A stretch of DNA of 58,098 nt from Paracoccus aestuariivivens (GCF_009711225.1 NZ_WMIE01000023.1:1-58098), one strand, 5' to 3'. Shown: positions 50,701 to 58,098, counted from the stretch's first letter. Notes: a model not told the origin generated them from the letters alone. Numbers and translations: made by a program.

Positions 50701-51060
50701 CGCGACCGTGCCGACGTGCTGGAAGCTTTTTCCCGCGGCGAGGCCGCGGTCTTCCTGCTCAGCCTCAAGGCCGGAGGCGTCGGACTGACCCTGACCGAGG
50801 CGGATACCGTGATCCTTTACGATCCCTGGTGGAACCCTGCGGTCGAGCGCCAAGCGATGGATCGCGCGCATCGCATCGGCCAGACCAAGCCGGTCTTCGT
50901 CCATCGCCTTGTCGCCGCCGGAACGGTGGAGGAGAAGATCCTCGAATTGCAGGCCCGCAAACAGGCCCTGGCCGATGCCCTCTTTGATGAGACGGGCGAT
51001 GTCGCCTTGCCGCTGCTTGATGAGGCTACGCTGCAGGATCTGTTCGCGCCCTTGAATTGA
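47713..51060 (+). CDS. SWIM zinc-finger SNF2-family helicase
   Basis: About 1115 residues. A SWIM zinc finger near the N-terminus (GLCSCPVGYNCKHVAAVLLQ) precedes a long middle region. The SNF2 ATPase begins near residue 650: LADDMGLGKTVQTLALLQ (Walker A), IVPTSLLHGWQAQA, DEAQTLKNP (Walker B), LTGTPMENSLQDLWTLFDWV. The helicase C-terminal half shows VLVFSQFVEMLNLI, LSLKAGGVGLTLTEADTVIL and DRAHRIGQTKPVFVHRLVAA. Bacterial proteins of this RapA-unlike type may remodel DNA-protein complexes. Some are parts of defence systems, but no partner gene is seen here. The start has a weak ribosome site. Confidence 0.92.
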   Translation: MMRIEDHFDSATAARGRDYFRRGFVRDVDALPNGHLQARVVNDRGRTYKQHIVFQGGLIDGLCSCPVGYNCKHVAAVLLQWDKRETPGISAALPMGTRNWLESLERYTAKPDPAPSRPQEYPAAVKERLLYVLMASGPQVKLDIYKGRINAAGTGLNQSITRYDALHAMRSAEPAKFIRPLDLELLAALAQARLWDASYSYGLPELLRPKGEDALALLRRLCESGRFLHANAPDAQLRWSDTRHEARLGWRLSPDGNQRLGFEDGAGQVLELCALEGATIWIDRQGGLIGHLAQTLDEAALRLVTASPLVTSQEAAALAVALPEAIAGITLPPPRSTRRVKRASRTRCVRLILGAEQAKDGPRGWGNAVQLPTLSLGFAYDGIDAPEDGTDPRFVDAGELVSLTRDPAWETSCRTRLLNAGALPVEELENYWPSERMLSGGFVFADGEMSLHRDEITRTRDALDFAFGLVPALRREGWEITETAKWPFRLSPEAASLSVFTRNEAGEAFQGHDWFSLGFSAEIGGKALDVAPMLAACLEQIRADWDEVPDLETLTRLLAERPIYLDRGKAGYVALDLSPAAPLMHLFLRHHAELGALHPTDADVARLAEEALSGSTVRFADHAGILPLARHLAALANAEELQPPAGLKAQMRHYQAFGAAWMNSLLTAGFGAVLADDMGLGKTVQTLALLQARREAGAKGAALLIVPTSLLHGWQAQAAQFTPELRLLTLHGPERKGQREQIDEADLVITTYPLLARDRDWLAGQEWPLVILDEAQTLKNPASQLAKALREIPAQGRLALTGTPMENSLQDLWTLFDWVLPGLLGDRKRFQTLFRSPIEKHGDATAQARLNRRLRPFLLRRTKEQVAAELPPRTEILDLVTLPKAQQALYETVRSAMDQRVREAIDARGLAAARITVLDALLKLRQVCCDPALAKTEAARSVSDSAKRQRLRELLAELVAEGRRVLVFSQFVEMLNLIEADLNAAGIASLRLTGETRDRADVLEAFSRGEAAVFLLSLKAGGVGLTLTEADTVILYDPWWNPAVERQAMDRAHRIGQTKPVFVHRLVAAGTVEEKILELQARKQALADALFDETGDVALPLLDEATLQDLFAPLN

Positions 51061-51493
51061 CCTTGCCCCGTGATCCCGGACTGGGTCGCACTGCAGGTCT
51101 ATACCGTGCAGGTGCCTGCCAAGGCGCACGCCCTTCTTATTTCGGCGGGCCATGTGTCATTTCACCACTCCGAATTGCGTGGCGAGCCGTTCTATGTGCG
51201 GACAATACCGCGCTTTACCATGCGGATATGGGCCTCTGGTGGGAACATGCCGAGTATCTGGGATGCCGAGCAATGAGATATGGCGAGCAAAAACCTAGCC
51301 TAAAAGGTAGGCATATTTACGGTTGCAAATTCCCCTTTCGGAGATAGCGTCAGAAAAAAATCAACGAGGGATAATGGTTTACGGTATCCGTCTGCATGTA
51401 TGGGGCCAGACTCTTTTGTAATTCTTGAGGTTTCAAGAAGGACGAAGCTGGCATGTGAAAATAATTGAAGAACGGGACAGAGAAAGAAGTCGA
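51061..51493. other. AT-rich intergenic region upstream of the RTX gene
   Basis: About 430 bases. The first 220 hold plus-strand frames with no family match. The last 200 are AT-rich (runs of A near 51354 and 51460) and probably contain the promoter of the RTX gene. The lower GC content here than in neighbours hints at separate origin. Confidence 0.35.
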
Positions 51494-53740
51494 ATGAGAA
51501 TCGTTAACGAGTCTGCATCACAAGATTTGTCAGGTGGAACACTCTTTCCCAATCTCTACCCCGAATATGGAGACTTTAGCACTATCCGCTCCAGCAGCGA
51601 TTATCTCGTTTCATCGCTGTCCCTCGGTACGATGACCGAGGCGTTTCTGCAGGTTTCTGATGGAGCAGTGCAAGACGTCGACACCTTCGTTATGCATCTG
51701 GATGCGGGCGACACCTATCAGATCGTCTTTTCGAGCGCAGAGACCGAGCAATTTCTCAGCAACCGTGGGATGACCGTCTTCGGGGCTGACGGGGATTACG
51801 TTGCCCTCATTCTGAATAATTATGGCAACACATTCTCTGCCACTGGAACTCTGACCAGTCTGACCTTCACGGCCGAGACCAGCGGCGACTACCTTTTGTT
51901 TTCTAGTTTCTACGCAGGTTCCGTACCGGTCACTGCCTCTTACGGGCTGACCTTGGAGAGAGTTGAAGATGTCACCCCGTGGGACATATCCCTTAACCGA
52001 GACGGAATGGGTGCCAAGGCCATCATTGCTTCGGGCGACGAAACCATTGCTGCCGGCGCCCGGATCACCATGTCGCTGAGCTTCGCGACATCCAATGTCA
52101 CCTTCGACGATGTCCGCATGCTTGTCTCTGGCAGCATGTCGACCGGGATGTCGTCTAGCAACCATTCGACCACGATCTGGATTACCATGTCCCCCGCCCA
52201 AGCGGTCAATATGCGAGACCTGCTTGAGGTCAGCTTCACCGGTGGCGGCAGTGCGGGCTCGGTTGAGGTCTCAAGCGTTTCGGTACAGGTCGCTGGCGCA
52301 TCGACCATCGTCGATATAGGCGAGCCGGTCTCCACCCCCGGTCATCAGGTATTAACTGGGACCGCCGGGAATGAAGTGCTGTCAGGTGATATCGGCAACG
52401 ACAGGCTGTCAGGCCTGGCAGGCGATGACACTCTGACAGGAGTGGCTGGAAATGACACGCTTAACGGTGGCGCGGGCCGCGACCGCATGATCGGCGGTCA
52501 GGGAAATGATGTTTACGTTATCGACAACGCGTCCGATATCGTTCTCGAATATGCGAACCAGGGCACGGACTTCGTGCAGAGTACCATCAGCTACAGCCTG
52601 GCGGGCAATGTCGAAAATCTCACCCTCCTCGGCACAGCGGCGCTTTCCGGAACGGGCAATGCGCTTTCCAATTTGATCAACGGCAATGCCGGCAACAATC
52701 TCCTGAGCGGCCTCGCCGGGAACGATACTCTCAATGGTAGGCTGGGAAGCGACCGGATGTCCGGTGGCACAGGAAATGACACCTACATCGTCGATAACGC
52801 CGGAGATGTGGTCATCGAGGCTGCAGGTGAAGGTATTGACCTCGTCCAAAGCGCTGTCAGCCATGCTCTCCGCGTCAATGTGGAGAATCTGACACTGCTG
52901 GGAACCGGCAACCTCGCGGGAAGCGGCAACGCCGCCACCAATCTGATTACCGGAAATGCCGGCAATAACCGACTGAGCGGTCTTGCCGGAAACGACACGA
53001 TCAATGGCGGTTCTGGCAATGACATCCTTGACGGCGGCGCGGGCACAGATCGCATGTCCGGCGGAGCTGGTAACGATGTCTACCGCGTTGATGCCATAGG
53101 GGACCTCACCCTCGAGTTGGCGGGCCAAGGCACTGACCTCGTCCAAAGCGCTGTCAACTATGCCCTCCGCGTCAACGTGGAAAACCTGACCCTGCTGGGA
53201 ACAGGCAACCTCGCGGGAAGCGGCAACGCGACCGCCAATCTGATTACCGGTAATGCTGGCAATAACCGACTGAGCGGTCTTGCCGGGAACGACACGATCA
53301 ATGGTGGTTTCGGCAATGATGTCCTTGACGGTGGGCTCAACAATGACCGGCTCAATGGTGGGATCGGCAACGATCGGCTGATTGGCGGCGCGGGCTCCGA
53401 TCATATATCAGGAGGGGCCGGTGCAGACAGATTCGTGTTCGTCTCCCTATCTGAATCGACGGTCGGGGTTGCTGGACGCGATACGATCACCGATTTCAGC
53501 CGGGGGCAGCAAGATCTAATCGATCTCAGTGCGATAGACGCCAACTTTGGCCGAACTGGTAATCAGGCCTTCAGCTTTATCGGTGACGCCGCATTTACGG
53601 GGCAGGCCGGTCAGCTCTCGGCGCGGACGGTCACTGGAGGCACGCTGGTCTCCGGGGATGTGAATGGCGACCGGATAGCCGACTTCGCAGTTCTGCTGGA
53701 TGATCGGCTTAATCTTGGTACCGATTGCTTCATCCTTTGA
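51494..53740 (+). CDS. RTX-type calcium-binding secreted protein
   Basis: 748 residues from ATG 51494; the frame upstream is open but less likely. There is no Sec signal. Residues 1-270 form a beta-rich region containing a pre-peptidase-like segment (LDAGDTYQIVFSSAETEQFL). From residue 290 to 650 many RTX nonapeptides (GNDxLxGG) fold as beta-rolls that bind calcium. They are interrupted by three copies of a unit with DLVQSAVNYALRVNVENLTL. The end is a peptidase M10-like C-terminal RTX domain (DRFVFVSLSESTVGVAGRDT) and a short hydrophobic tail, the usual type I secretion signal. No exporter genes are nearby, so secretion depends on another locus. Confidence 0.92.
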   Translation: MRIVNESASQDLSGGTLFPNLYPEYGDFSTIRSSSDYLVSSLSLGTMTEAFLQVSDGAVQDVDTFVMHLDAGDTYQIVFSSAETEQFLSNRGMTVFGADGDYVALILNNYGNTFSATGTLTSLTFTAETSGDYLLFSSFYAGSVPVTASYGLTLERVEDVTPWDISLNRDGMGAKAIIASGDETIAAGARITMSLSFATSNVTFDDVRMLVSGSMSTGMSSSNHSTTIWITMSPAQAVNMRDLLEVSFTGGGSAGSVEVSSVSVQVAGASTIVDIGEPVSTPGHQVLTGTAGNEVLSGDIGNDRLSGLAGDDTLTGVAGNDTLNGGAGRDRMIGGQGNDVYVIDNASDIVLEYANQGTDFVQSTISYSLAGNVENLTLLGTAALSGTGNALSNLINGNAGNNLLSGLAGNDTLNGRLGSDRMSGGTGNDTYIVDNAGDVVIEAAGEGIDLVQSAVSHALRVNVENLTLLGTGNLAGSGNAATNLITGNAGNNRLSGLAGNDTINGGSGNDILDGGAGTDRMSGGAGNDVYRVDAIGDLTLELAGQGTDLVQSAVNYALRVNVENLTLLGTGNLAGSGNATANLITGNAGNNRLSGLAGNDTINGGFGNDVLDGGLNNDRLNGGIGNDRLIGGAGSDHISGGAGADRFVFVSLSESTVGVAGRDTITDFSRGQQDLIDLSAIDANFGRTGNQAFSFIGDAAFTGQAGQLSARTVTGGTLVSGDVNGDRIADFAVLLDDRLNLGTDCFIL

Positions 53741-53747
53741 TTCTCTT

Positions 53748-53769
53748 GCGGCGCGCTTCGGCGCGCCGC
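53748..53769 (+). terminator. Strong hairpin after the RTX gene
   Basis: GCGGCGCGC (53748-53756), TTCG loop, GCGCGCCGC (53761-53769): nine perfect base pairs with a stable UUCG-type tetraloop, eight bases after the stop. No T-run follows, so it may be a 3'-end protecting stem or a weak terminator. Confidence 0.6.
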
Positions 53770-53917
53770 CTCAGCTGGGCGGATCCTCGTTATTCCATCT
53801 TTCTTCGCACGCGGCTTGCGCTTACCTCGCACCCAAAATGTAAGCGAAGGATTTCAGGCCCTTGGCGAGAAACGCCTGCTGCTGCTATTCTGGCCTTCCT
53901 TGGGGTGCAGGATCCAG

Positions 53918-54178
53918 ATGCGCGATCTTGAAGATCAGATCGATGTGTTTCCGCGCGAGATGGTGCTGCGGCGGATCGATCCCGGCCGCAATATGCGCCG
54001 CTTCTATCGCCTCTCGGTTGAGCCTGATCTCTTCGGTGGTGCCAGCCTGGTGCGGGAATGGGGCCGCATCGGTAGGCCAGGGCAGCATCTGAGCGAGCCG
54101 CATCCGGATGAGGGCCAGGCGATCAATGCCTTACTGCGCCTTGCCGCCACCAAACGCAGGCGCGGCTATCAGGCCTGA
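53918..54178 (+). CDS. WGR-domain protein
   Basis: 86 residues from ATG 53918 (AGGA nearby). Nearly the whole protein is a WGR domain: NMRRFYRLSVEPDLFGGASL, VREWGRIGRPGQ (the Trp-Gly-Arg) and a helical end. WGR domains bind nucleic acid in PARPs and occur alone on many plasmids of Alphaproteobacteria. Length is normal for stand-alone forms. Confidence 0.9.
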   Translation: MRDLEDQIDVFPREMVLRRIDPGRNMRRFYRLSVEPDLFGGASLVREWGRIGRPGQHLSEPHPDEGQAINALLRLAATKRRRGYQA

Positions 54179-54272
54179 ACACAAACTTGCGCCAGCGCAG
54201 ACGGGACTGGGCAAGCCACGCGAAACGCGACCCATCCGATCAGGCAGGCTTAACCGTCCCGGCAGGCCTGGC

Positions 54273-54521
54273 TCAGGCTTCGACGGAGAGTTTCGCGAGC
54301 GCTTCCGAGAGGTGAATCGGATCATGTGGCAAATCCACGTCGAAAAGCTTGTCGGCGAGTTGGCGGAGCAGCACGATCTCGGTCGCCATCACCGACGCCA
54401 CCTTGCCCTGTAGCTTGGTGAGATCGGGCCCATGCAGGACCGTATCGAGTTCGCTCAGCGCGCTTGCGGCGCTGGTGATGTCTTTGAGGATCTCGGCGCG
54501 GGTCTGGTCGTCGAGTGGCAA
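54273..54521 (-). CDS. Plasmid hypothetical protein (82 aa)
   Basis: ATG 54519-54521 with AAGGAAG upstream. A helical, acidic, soluble protein (DDQTRAEILKDITSAASALS, ATEIVLLRQLADKLFDVDLP). No motif known to me. It is divergent from ardC, separated by a 650-base region full of hairpins. Confidence 0.65.
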   Translation of the reverse strand: MPLDDQTRAEILKDITSAASALSELDTVLHGPDLTKLQGKVASVMATEIVLLRQLADKLFDVDLPHDPIHLSEALAKLSVEA

Positions 54522-54781
54522 TGCGTGGCTTCCTTTTCTGGTCTTCGGCGCGGCAAATAGTCACGCAAAGTCCGGGTGACCATGACGCAACGGAACGTTC
54601 GGCGGATTCTCGCGGCAGCTTGTCGTTGAAACCGGCGGAGAATTGCCCCCGCGAGCCATGGCCGCGGCACTCATTCAGGGTAGAAGGCCAAAAGGCGTCG
54701 ATTTCTGCTCGACCTGACGCATGCCCGTTCTCGTTTCGGCGGCGGAAGCGATCGGATGAAGTTTCAATGATCCAATGAGAC

Positions 54782-55088
54782 CCGCGCCAAAGGCGCGGCC
54801 CGAGCCGGGACATTGTCGGTGCGGCGGATCGACCGGGCAGAGCCCGGCTCACCACCGCGCCGCGGTCCTTTCCAATCCTGATTTGTCCGCCTCGCATCCC
54901 CGGCGCGGTCGGATCAATGGGCAAGCGCCGCGCGTGACGCGCGTCGTCGCGGGACCGGGCCGTGTCCTCGCGCTTGCGCCGCTGCGGGCCGCACCACCCC
55001 GATCCCGCGACCCATGACCGCCCGCGCCGGGGCCACGGGCAGGGCTTTGCCCTTCCCGCTCTGCCCTCCGGAAAACACGGGGTTTTCC
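54782..55088. repeat. Cluster of five perfect short hairpins upstream of ardC
   Basis: CCGCGCC-AAA-GGCGCGG (54782-54798), CCGGGC-AGA-GCCCGG (54833-54847), CGCGCG-TGA-CGCGCG (54929-54943), AGGGC-TTT-GCCCT (55041-55053) and GGAAAAC-ACGGG-GTTTTCC (55070-55088). Loops are three to five bases. The whole span 54522-55169 has no convincing gene. It is a candidate for an origin of transfer, a single-strand promoter or a replication element. Confidence 0.55.
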
Positions 55089-55169
55089 AGAGACCAGACG
55101 GAAAGGCTCCGCCCAAAGCGGACAAGGGGGCGAGAGCTTCAAGGCCGCGACAGCATTGGAGGGCCGAAG

Positions 55170-56060
55170 ATGGCATTCGATCTTTATCAGCAGGTGACCG
55201 ACAGCATTATTGCCAGCCTTGAGGCGGGCAGCCCGGCATGGCGCAAGCCCTGGACCGGCGAAGGCAGGGCAGCGCAGATGCCGCTGCGCGCCAATGGCGA
55301 GGCCTATCGTGGCATCAATGTGCTGATGCTTTGGCTCGCGGCATCGGCGCAGGGCTATGGCAGCGCTTACTGGTTCACCTATAAGCAGGCCGAGGCCGCA
55401 GGCGGTCAGGTCCGCAAGGGCGAGAAAAGCGCCACCGTGGTCAAATATGGCACCCTCGCACGAGAAGACGAAGACAGCGGGGCCGAAAAGCGCGTCCCCT
55501 ATCTGAAGAGCTACCGCGTCTTCAATGCCGATCAGATTGATGGCTTGCCCGAGGAGTTCCATGCCGCGACCGCCGAACCTGTCCGCGATCTCGGCACAAA
55601 GCCCGATCCGCGCCTTGAGGCTTTCTTTGCCGCGACTGGGGCGGATATCCGCGTGACCAATGAACCGCAGGCCTATTACGACCCGCAGGCGGATTACATT
55701 CATATGCCGCCGATCTCGAGCTTTTATGACGCGGCCGGATTTTATGGGACCCTTGCCCATGAGGCCTGCCACTGGTCTGGCCACGGCTCGCGCCTCGACC
55801 GGCTCAGCCGCTTCGCCGAGCGCAAGGCCTATGCTTTCGAAGAGTTGATCGCCGAGATCGGCAATTGCATGCTCTGCGCTCAGCTTGGCCTGACGCCGGA
55901 TTTTGGTCAATCGGCGGCGTACCTTGAAGGGTGGTTACGCGCACTTCAGGATGACAAGCGGCTGATCTTCAAGGCCGCGACCGAGGCCCAGAAAGCGGCA
56001 GATTTCCTGCTCGCTTGTGCCGGTACGGCAAAGCCGTTCGACCGAGGCGAGGCCGCCTAG
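55170..56060 (+). CDS. ardC: ArdC-like antirestriction protein (zincin metallopeptidase fold)
   Basis: 296 residues from ATG 55170, GGAGGG at 55158-55163. The N-terminal domain binds single-stranded DNA (DSIIASLEAGSPAWRKPWTG, MPLRANGEAYRGINVLMLWL). The C-terminal domain is a zincin-like peptidase with HEACH at residues 197-201 in GTLAHEACHWSGHGSRLDRL, followed by FEELIAEIGNCMLCAQLGL with a further acidic ligand. Such proteins protect incoming plasmid DNA during conjugation. Location next to the hairpin cluster and VirC genes supports a leading-region role. Confidence 0.93.
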   Translation: MAFDLYQQVTDSIIASLEAGSPAWRKPWTGEGRAAQMPLRANGEAYRGINVLMLWLAASAQGYGSAYWFTYKQAEAAGGQVRKGEKSATVVKYGTLAREDEDSGAEKRVPYLKSYRVFNADQIDGLPEEFHAATAEPVRDLGTKPDPRLEAFFAATGADIRVTNEPQAYYDPQADYIHMPPISSFYDAAGFYGTLAHEACHWSGHGSRLDRLSRFAERKAYAFEELIAEIGNCMLCAQLGLTPDFGQSAAYLEGWLRALQDDKRLIFKAATEAQKAADFLLACAGTAKPFDRGEAA

Positions 56061-56278
56061 CGGCCCGCGATCTCCCCGCCAAGTTTCGGCCTGTCGCGTC
56101 CAGCGGCGGGCGCCAACAGGGGAGCGGAAAATCCGGATGAGCCGGATTTGCACCTGCGACACCCGCGCCGGGCTCGAGCCGAGCCGGTCGCGGTCAATAA
56201 CCCGCTGGCGTAGACTTCGGGGACATCGCGTGTTCGCGCCCGATCAAAAGCGTCATTCGCTTAGGCTGCCACTTGCCG

Positions 56279-56437
56279 TTACAGCAGCTGATCGTGTTGG
56301 CGCACCGCGCGGCAGGCTGCCGTCCGGCCGTCCTGGCATGACGCACGCAGTTCCGACGGGGTTTTGCCTTTGACCGATCCACCGGATGAGCAGGCGCTTA
56401 TCGCCATGATGACGAGGACGAGGCTGAATTTGGTCAT
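56279..56437 (-). CDS. Small lipoprotein (52 aa)
   Basis: ATG 56435-56437 behind AAAGGAA. A short signal with lipobox (MTKFSLVLVIMAISAC) is followed by a 36-residue mature part with two more Cys (ELRASCQDGRTAACRAVRQH). It is on the same strand as virC1-virC2 and about 130 bases downstream. Plasmid lipoproteins of this size can be entry-exclusion factors; nothing in the sequence proves that here. Confidence 0.6.
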   Translation of the reverse strand: MTKFSLVLVIMAISACSSGGSVKGKTPSELRASCQDGRTAACRAVRQHDQLL

Positions 56438-56568
56438 GAGTTTCCTTTGTGTATACGGGCGTGAGGGTGCCCGGTCGCTGACCGGAGCGACCAGCGCCTT
56501 CCGTGATGAGGGCGGTTGACGTCGTCTCGACGCAGATCTTGCAGGGTGCCCCTTGCTCGGAGGCGCGG

Positions 56569-57243
56569 TCAATATCCCGCCCGGGTCAGGAATTTGTCGA
56601 GATGCGCGATCACCTTGGCCCGGACCCAGCGCGACAGGGCCGGGGTCAGCCCGGCCAGACCTTCGGGATCGATCTCTTGGCACAGCCGGGCATGGGCATC
56701 GCGGGACAAGGTGATCGAGCTGTCAAACCGATGCGCCGATTGCTTGGCCCGCTCGGCCGGGATGTCGCGATAATCGATCCCGGTCTCGAGTGCCGCGACA
56801 AGCTCGGGGCGCAACTCTGTCATCGCGCGGCGGAGTACGGTGCCGGTCGGGCAGCGCGCCTTCTCGGCCCAAGCTGCGGCGCGGGCGACCAGCTCATCAG
56901 GCAGGCGGTAAAGCACCCGGATTGTCACCATCTCCTCGCCCGCGGGCCGCAACCCGCGTGTCAGGGCGGGGGTGGCACCCGGTCGCGGGGCTACGCTGCG
57001 CTTGCGCCTCGGCGCAGCTTTTACCGCTTCCGCTTCTGTTGATTGCAGCTCGATGCTGGTTCCACCTGTCGCCTCGGTTTCGGTTTCGGTCTCGGTCTCG
57101 GTCTCGGTCTCGATTGAGGGCGGAGGCGCGAGCGGCGAGGTCGCCGGATCTTCTTTTGGCCCTACCGGTGCTTCAAACCCCAACCGCCGGCTGAAGCCGG
57201 GATCGGGGGCCGAGATCCGGCCGGGCAGTTTGAGCTTGGCCAT
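56569..57243 (-). CDS. virC2: VirC2-like conjugal transfer protein
   Basis: 224 residues; the start (57241-57243) shares one base with the stop of virC1. The first 90 residues are low complexity and contain a Thr-Glu dipeptide run and a basic patch (APRRKRSVAPRPG). The C-terminal part (VTIRVLYRLPDELVARAAAW, ARAKVIAHLDKFLT) fits the ribbon-helix-helix fold of VirC2. In Agrobacterium, VirC2 binds the overdrive next to the T-DNA border and boosts transfer with VirC1. Confidence 0.8.
   Translation of the reverse strand: MAKLKLPGRISAPDPGFSRRLGFEAPVGPKEDPATSPLAPPPSIETETETETETETEATGGTSIELQSTEAEAVKAAPRRKRSVAPRPGATPALTRGLRPAGEEMVTIRVLYRLPDELVARAAAWAEKARCPTGTVLRRAMTELRPELVAALETGIDYRDIPAERAKQSAHRFDSSITLSRDAHARLCQEIDPEGLAGLTPALSRWVRAKVIAHLDKFLTRAGY
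57074..57115. repeat. Hexanucleotide tandem repeat inside virC2
   Basis: Seven units of CTCGGT or near variants (CTCGGT, TTCGGT, TTCGGT, CTCGGT, CTCGGT, CTCGGT, CTCGAT) on the plus strand encode the Thr-Glu run of VirC2. Changes in unit number would keep the frame. Confidence 0.9.
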
Positions 57244-57959
57244 TACTCCTCCTCCCGGATGGTGCGGTCGAGCTCGGCCAGGACCTCGTCCATTTCCTGC
57301 AGCGCAGTCCCGAGGTGGTTGGCGACGCCGGGGTTCTTGGTGCTCTTGCGGATCTCACCCAGAAGCCCCTGGCAGTCGAGCCGGGTATACATGGCCCGGT
57401 TCATCACCACCTCGCCCAGCACCGGCATATTGCGGATCACCTTCTCATAGATCTCATGCTCGGCGGCAGAGCGAGAAAGCGGTACGCGATTGAGCAGCAC
57501 CCGGAAGGGCGGCAATTCGGTCGGATCCTCGACGCGGGATTTGAGCCGGACATACCAGAGCCCGGTCTCGAGGCTTTCTTCATAATTATTCGCCGAGAGC
57601 ATGCAGGGCGCGATCAGCAGATGCGAGATCAGCGCGAGATGATCCTGCGCCTCCGAGCCGCCACCAAAAGTATCGACCAGGATCAGATGCTCCTGGTCGG
57701 GCTGGGCGAAGATCGCGCTGATTTCCTCGATCACCTGAGACGCCGAAAGCGTCGGGATGACCCGGACCAGATCATTCCAATGGCCCTGAGCCTTGGCGCG
57801 TTCCATCCATTTCCAGCTGCTGCGGCTTTCGTCGGTGTCGAAGATCGTGACGCTCTCGCCACGCTCGGCCGCCGCCGAGGCAAGTCCCATGATCAGCGTG
57901 GTCTTGCCGCAGCCACCCTTGCGGTTCATCGCGGTGATGACACGAATGCCATTCTGCAT
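57243..57959 (-). CDS. virC1: VirC1-like ParA-family ATPase
   Basis: 238 residues from ATG 57957-57959 (a GTG directly before is also possible), with GGAGGAGAGG upstream. Deviant Walker A MNRKGGCGKTTLIMGLASAA, then VTIFDTDESRSSWKWMERAK, Walker B-like LILVDTFGGGSEAQDHLALI, and LLIAPCMLSANNYEESLETG. These match VirC1 of Agrobacterium, which recruits the relaxosome to the cell pole. Pairing with virC2 by an overlapping stop and start supports the assignment over a second partition ATPase. A relaxase and type IV secretion genes are not in this window. Confidence 0.85.
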   Translation of the reverse strand: MQNGIRVITAMNRKGGCGKTTLIMGLASAAAERGESVTIFDTDESRSSWKWMERAKAQGHWNDLVRVIPTLSASQVIEEISAIFAQPDQEHLILVDTFGGGSEAQDHLALISHLLIAPCMLSANNYEESLETGLWYVRLKSRVEDPTELPPFRVLLNRVPLSRSAAEHEIYEKVIRNMPVLGEVVMNRAMYTRLDCQGLLGEIRKSTKNPGVANHLGTALQEMDEVLAELDRTIREEE

Positions 57960-57992
57960 CACCTCTCCTCCCGGTGTTTGTCAAAGGAGTTG

Positions 57993-58098
57993 TCACTCGT
58001 CTTCGTTTTCAGGCCGCGCGTTTTTCGTCGCCGCCCATGGGGCCTCCTCCGCCAGCTTTGTGGTTGAGCGCGTCGTCGGCCCCATGGTGATCGCCGCG
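57993..58098 (-). CDS. Possible 3' end of a gene upstream of virC1
   Basis: A minus-strand frame open from the window edge reads GPTTRSTTKLAEEAPWAATK and ends ARPENEDE at TGA 57993-57995, 33 bases before virC1. It may be the C-terminus of a gene that starts outside the window. An alternative frame is also open here, so confidence is low. Confidence 0.25.
   Translation of the reverse strand, partial: AAITMGPTTRSTTKLAEEAPWAATKNARPENEDE

Noticed and set aside
47713..51060. The SNF2 helicase as part of a known defence system such as DISARM
   Set aside because: No methylase, phospholipase D or other partner gene is next to it; its neighbours are a VOC protein and an RTX protein.
49492..51153. 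A 553-codon minus-strand open frame
   Set aside because: It lies entirely opposite the SNF2 helicase gene, is Gln/Arg/His-rich without domains, and reflects the high GC of the coding strand.
52380..53430. The regular repeats in this region as a CRISPR array
   Set aside because: The repeats are in frame, of nine-codon periodicity, and encode RTX calcium-binding motifs.
54322..55176. A long minus-strand frame covering the hairpin region
   Set aside because: It runs over a smaller gene with a better start and through GC-rich hairpins; composition is Arg/Ser/Pro-rich without domains.
57243..57959. The second ParA-like gene as another partition ATPase
   Set aside because: There is no ParB gene beside it; coupling to a VirC2-like gene and the sequence pattern fit VirC1 better.

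Overview
The window looks like plasmid DNA from an alphaproteobacterium of the Rhodobacteraceae, most likely Paracoccus or a close relative. The evidence is a ParA/ParB pair next to a DnaA-like replication initiator with iterons, VirC1/VirC2-type transfer genes, high GC with alphaproteobacterial codon use, and many genes typical of the alphaproteobacterial general stress response. No rRNA, tRNA or CRISPR array was seen.

Layout. 1-2.9 kb is gene-poor and eroded, holding one clear gene (PPC/DUF296). 2.9-8.9 kb carries stress and envelope genes: a YciF-like ferritin-fold protein, a NodS-like methyltransferase coupled to a YihY-type membrane protein, OtsA, and a host-attachment-family protein. 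9.0-16.7 kb is one tightly overlapping operon of eight genes: DUF2231 protein, PQQ-type sugar dehydrogenase, cytochrome oxidase subunit II with a fused cytochrome c, a fused subunit I-III, a small membrane protein, a CtaG-like assembly factor, a tri-heme cytochrome c and a small soluble protein. 16.9-20.6 kb is a PaoABC-type molybdenum aldehyde oxidoreductase. 20.9-33.6 kb holds PRC-barrel proteins, a DUF421/YetF pseudogene, an SDR dehydrogenase, topoisomerase IB, a bacterial NHEJ set (two Ku genes and LigD), a GAF-HWE-type sensor kinase and an LprI-like protein. 33.9-38.5 kb holds a DUF2254 membrane protein, an IS66 scar that destroyed a TetR regulator and a GMC oxidoreductase, and a KatE catalase operon. 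39-47 kb is the plasmid maintenance block: VbhA-like antitoxin, CcdAB, ParAB, iterons and Rep, HipBA, and IS66 and IS256 remnants. 47-51 kb encodes a VOC protein and a SWIM-SNF2 helicase. 51.5-53.7 kb encodes an RTX protein. 54-58.1 kb holds a WGR protein, ArdC, a small lipoprotein, VirC2 and VirC1.

How it works together. Most stress genes between 3.5 and 38.7 kb, the aldehyde oxidoreductase and probably the oxidase operon are preceded by the same two-block element, GGAAC, 16-17 bases, then (C/G/T)GTT or a one-base variant. This matches the known EcfG-type general stress promoter of Alphaproteobacteria. No EcfG sigma factor or PhyR is visible here, so the plasmid seems to carry a large output regulon for a sigma factor encoded elsewhere. 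Trehalose, catalase, NHEJ, topoisomerase IB, an extra terminal oxidase and an aldehyde-detoxifying enzyme together fit survival of desiccation and oxidative damage. The rest of the window keeps the plasmid replicating, segregated, addictive and probably mobile.
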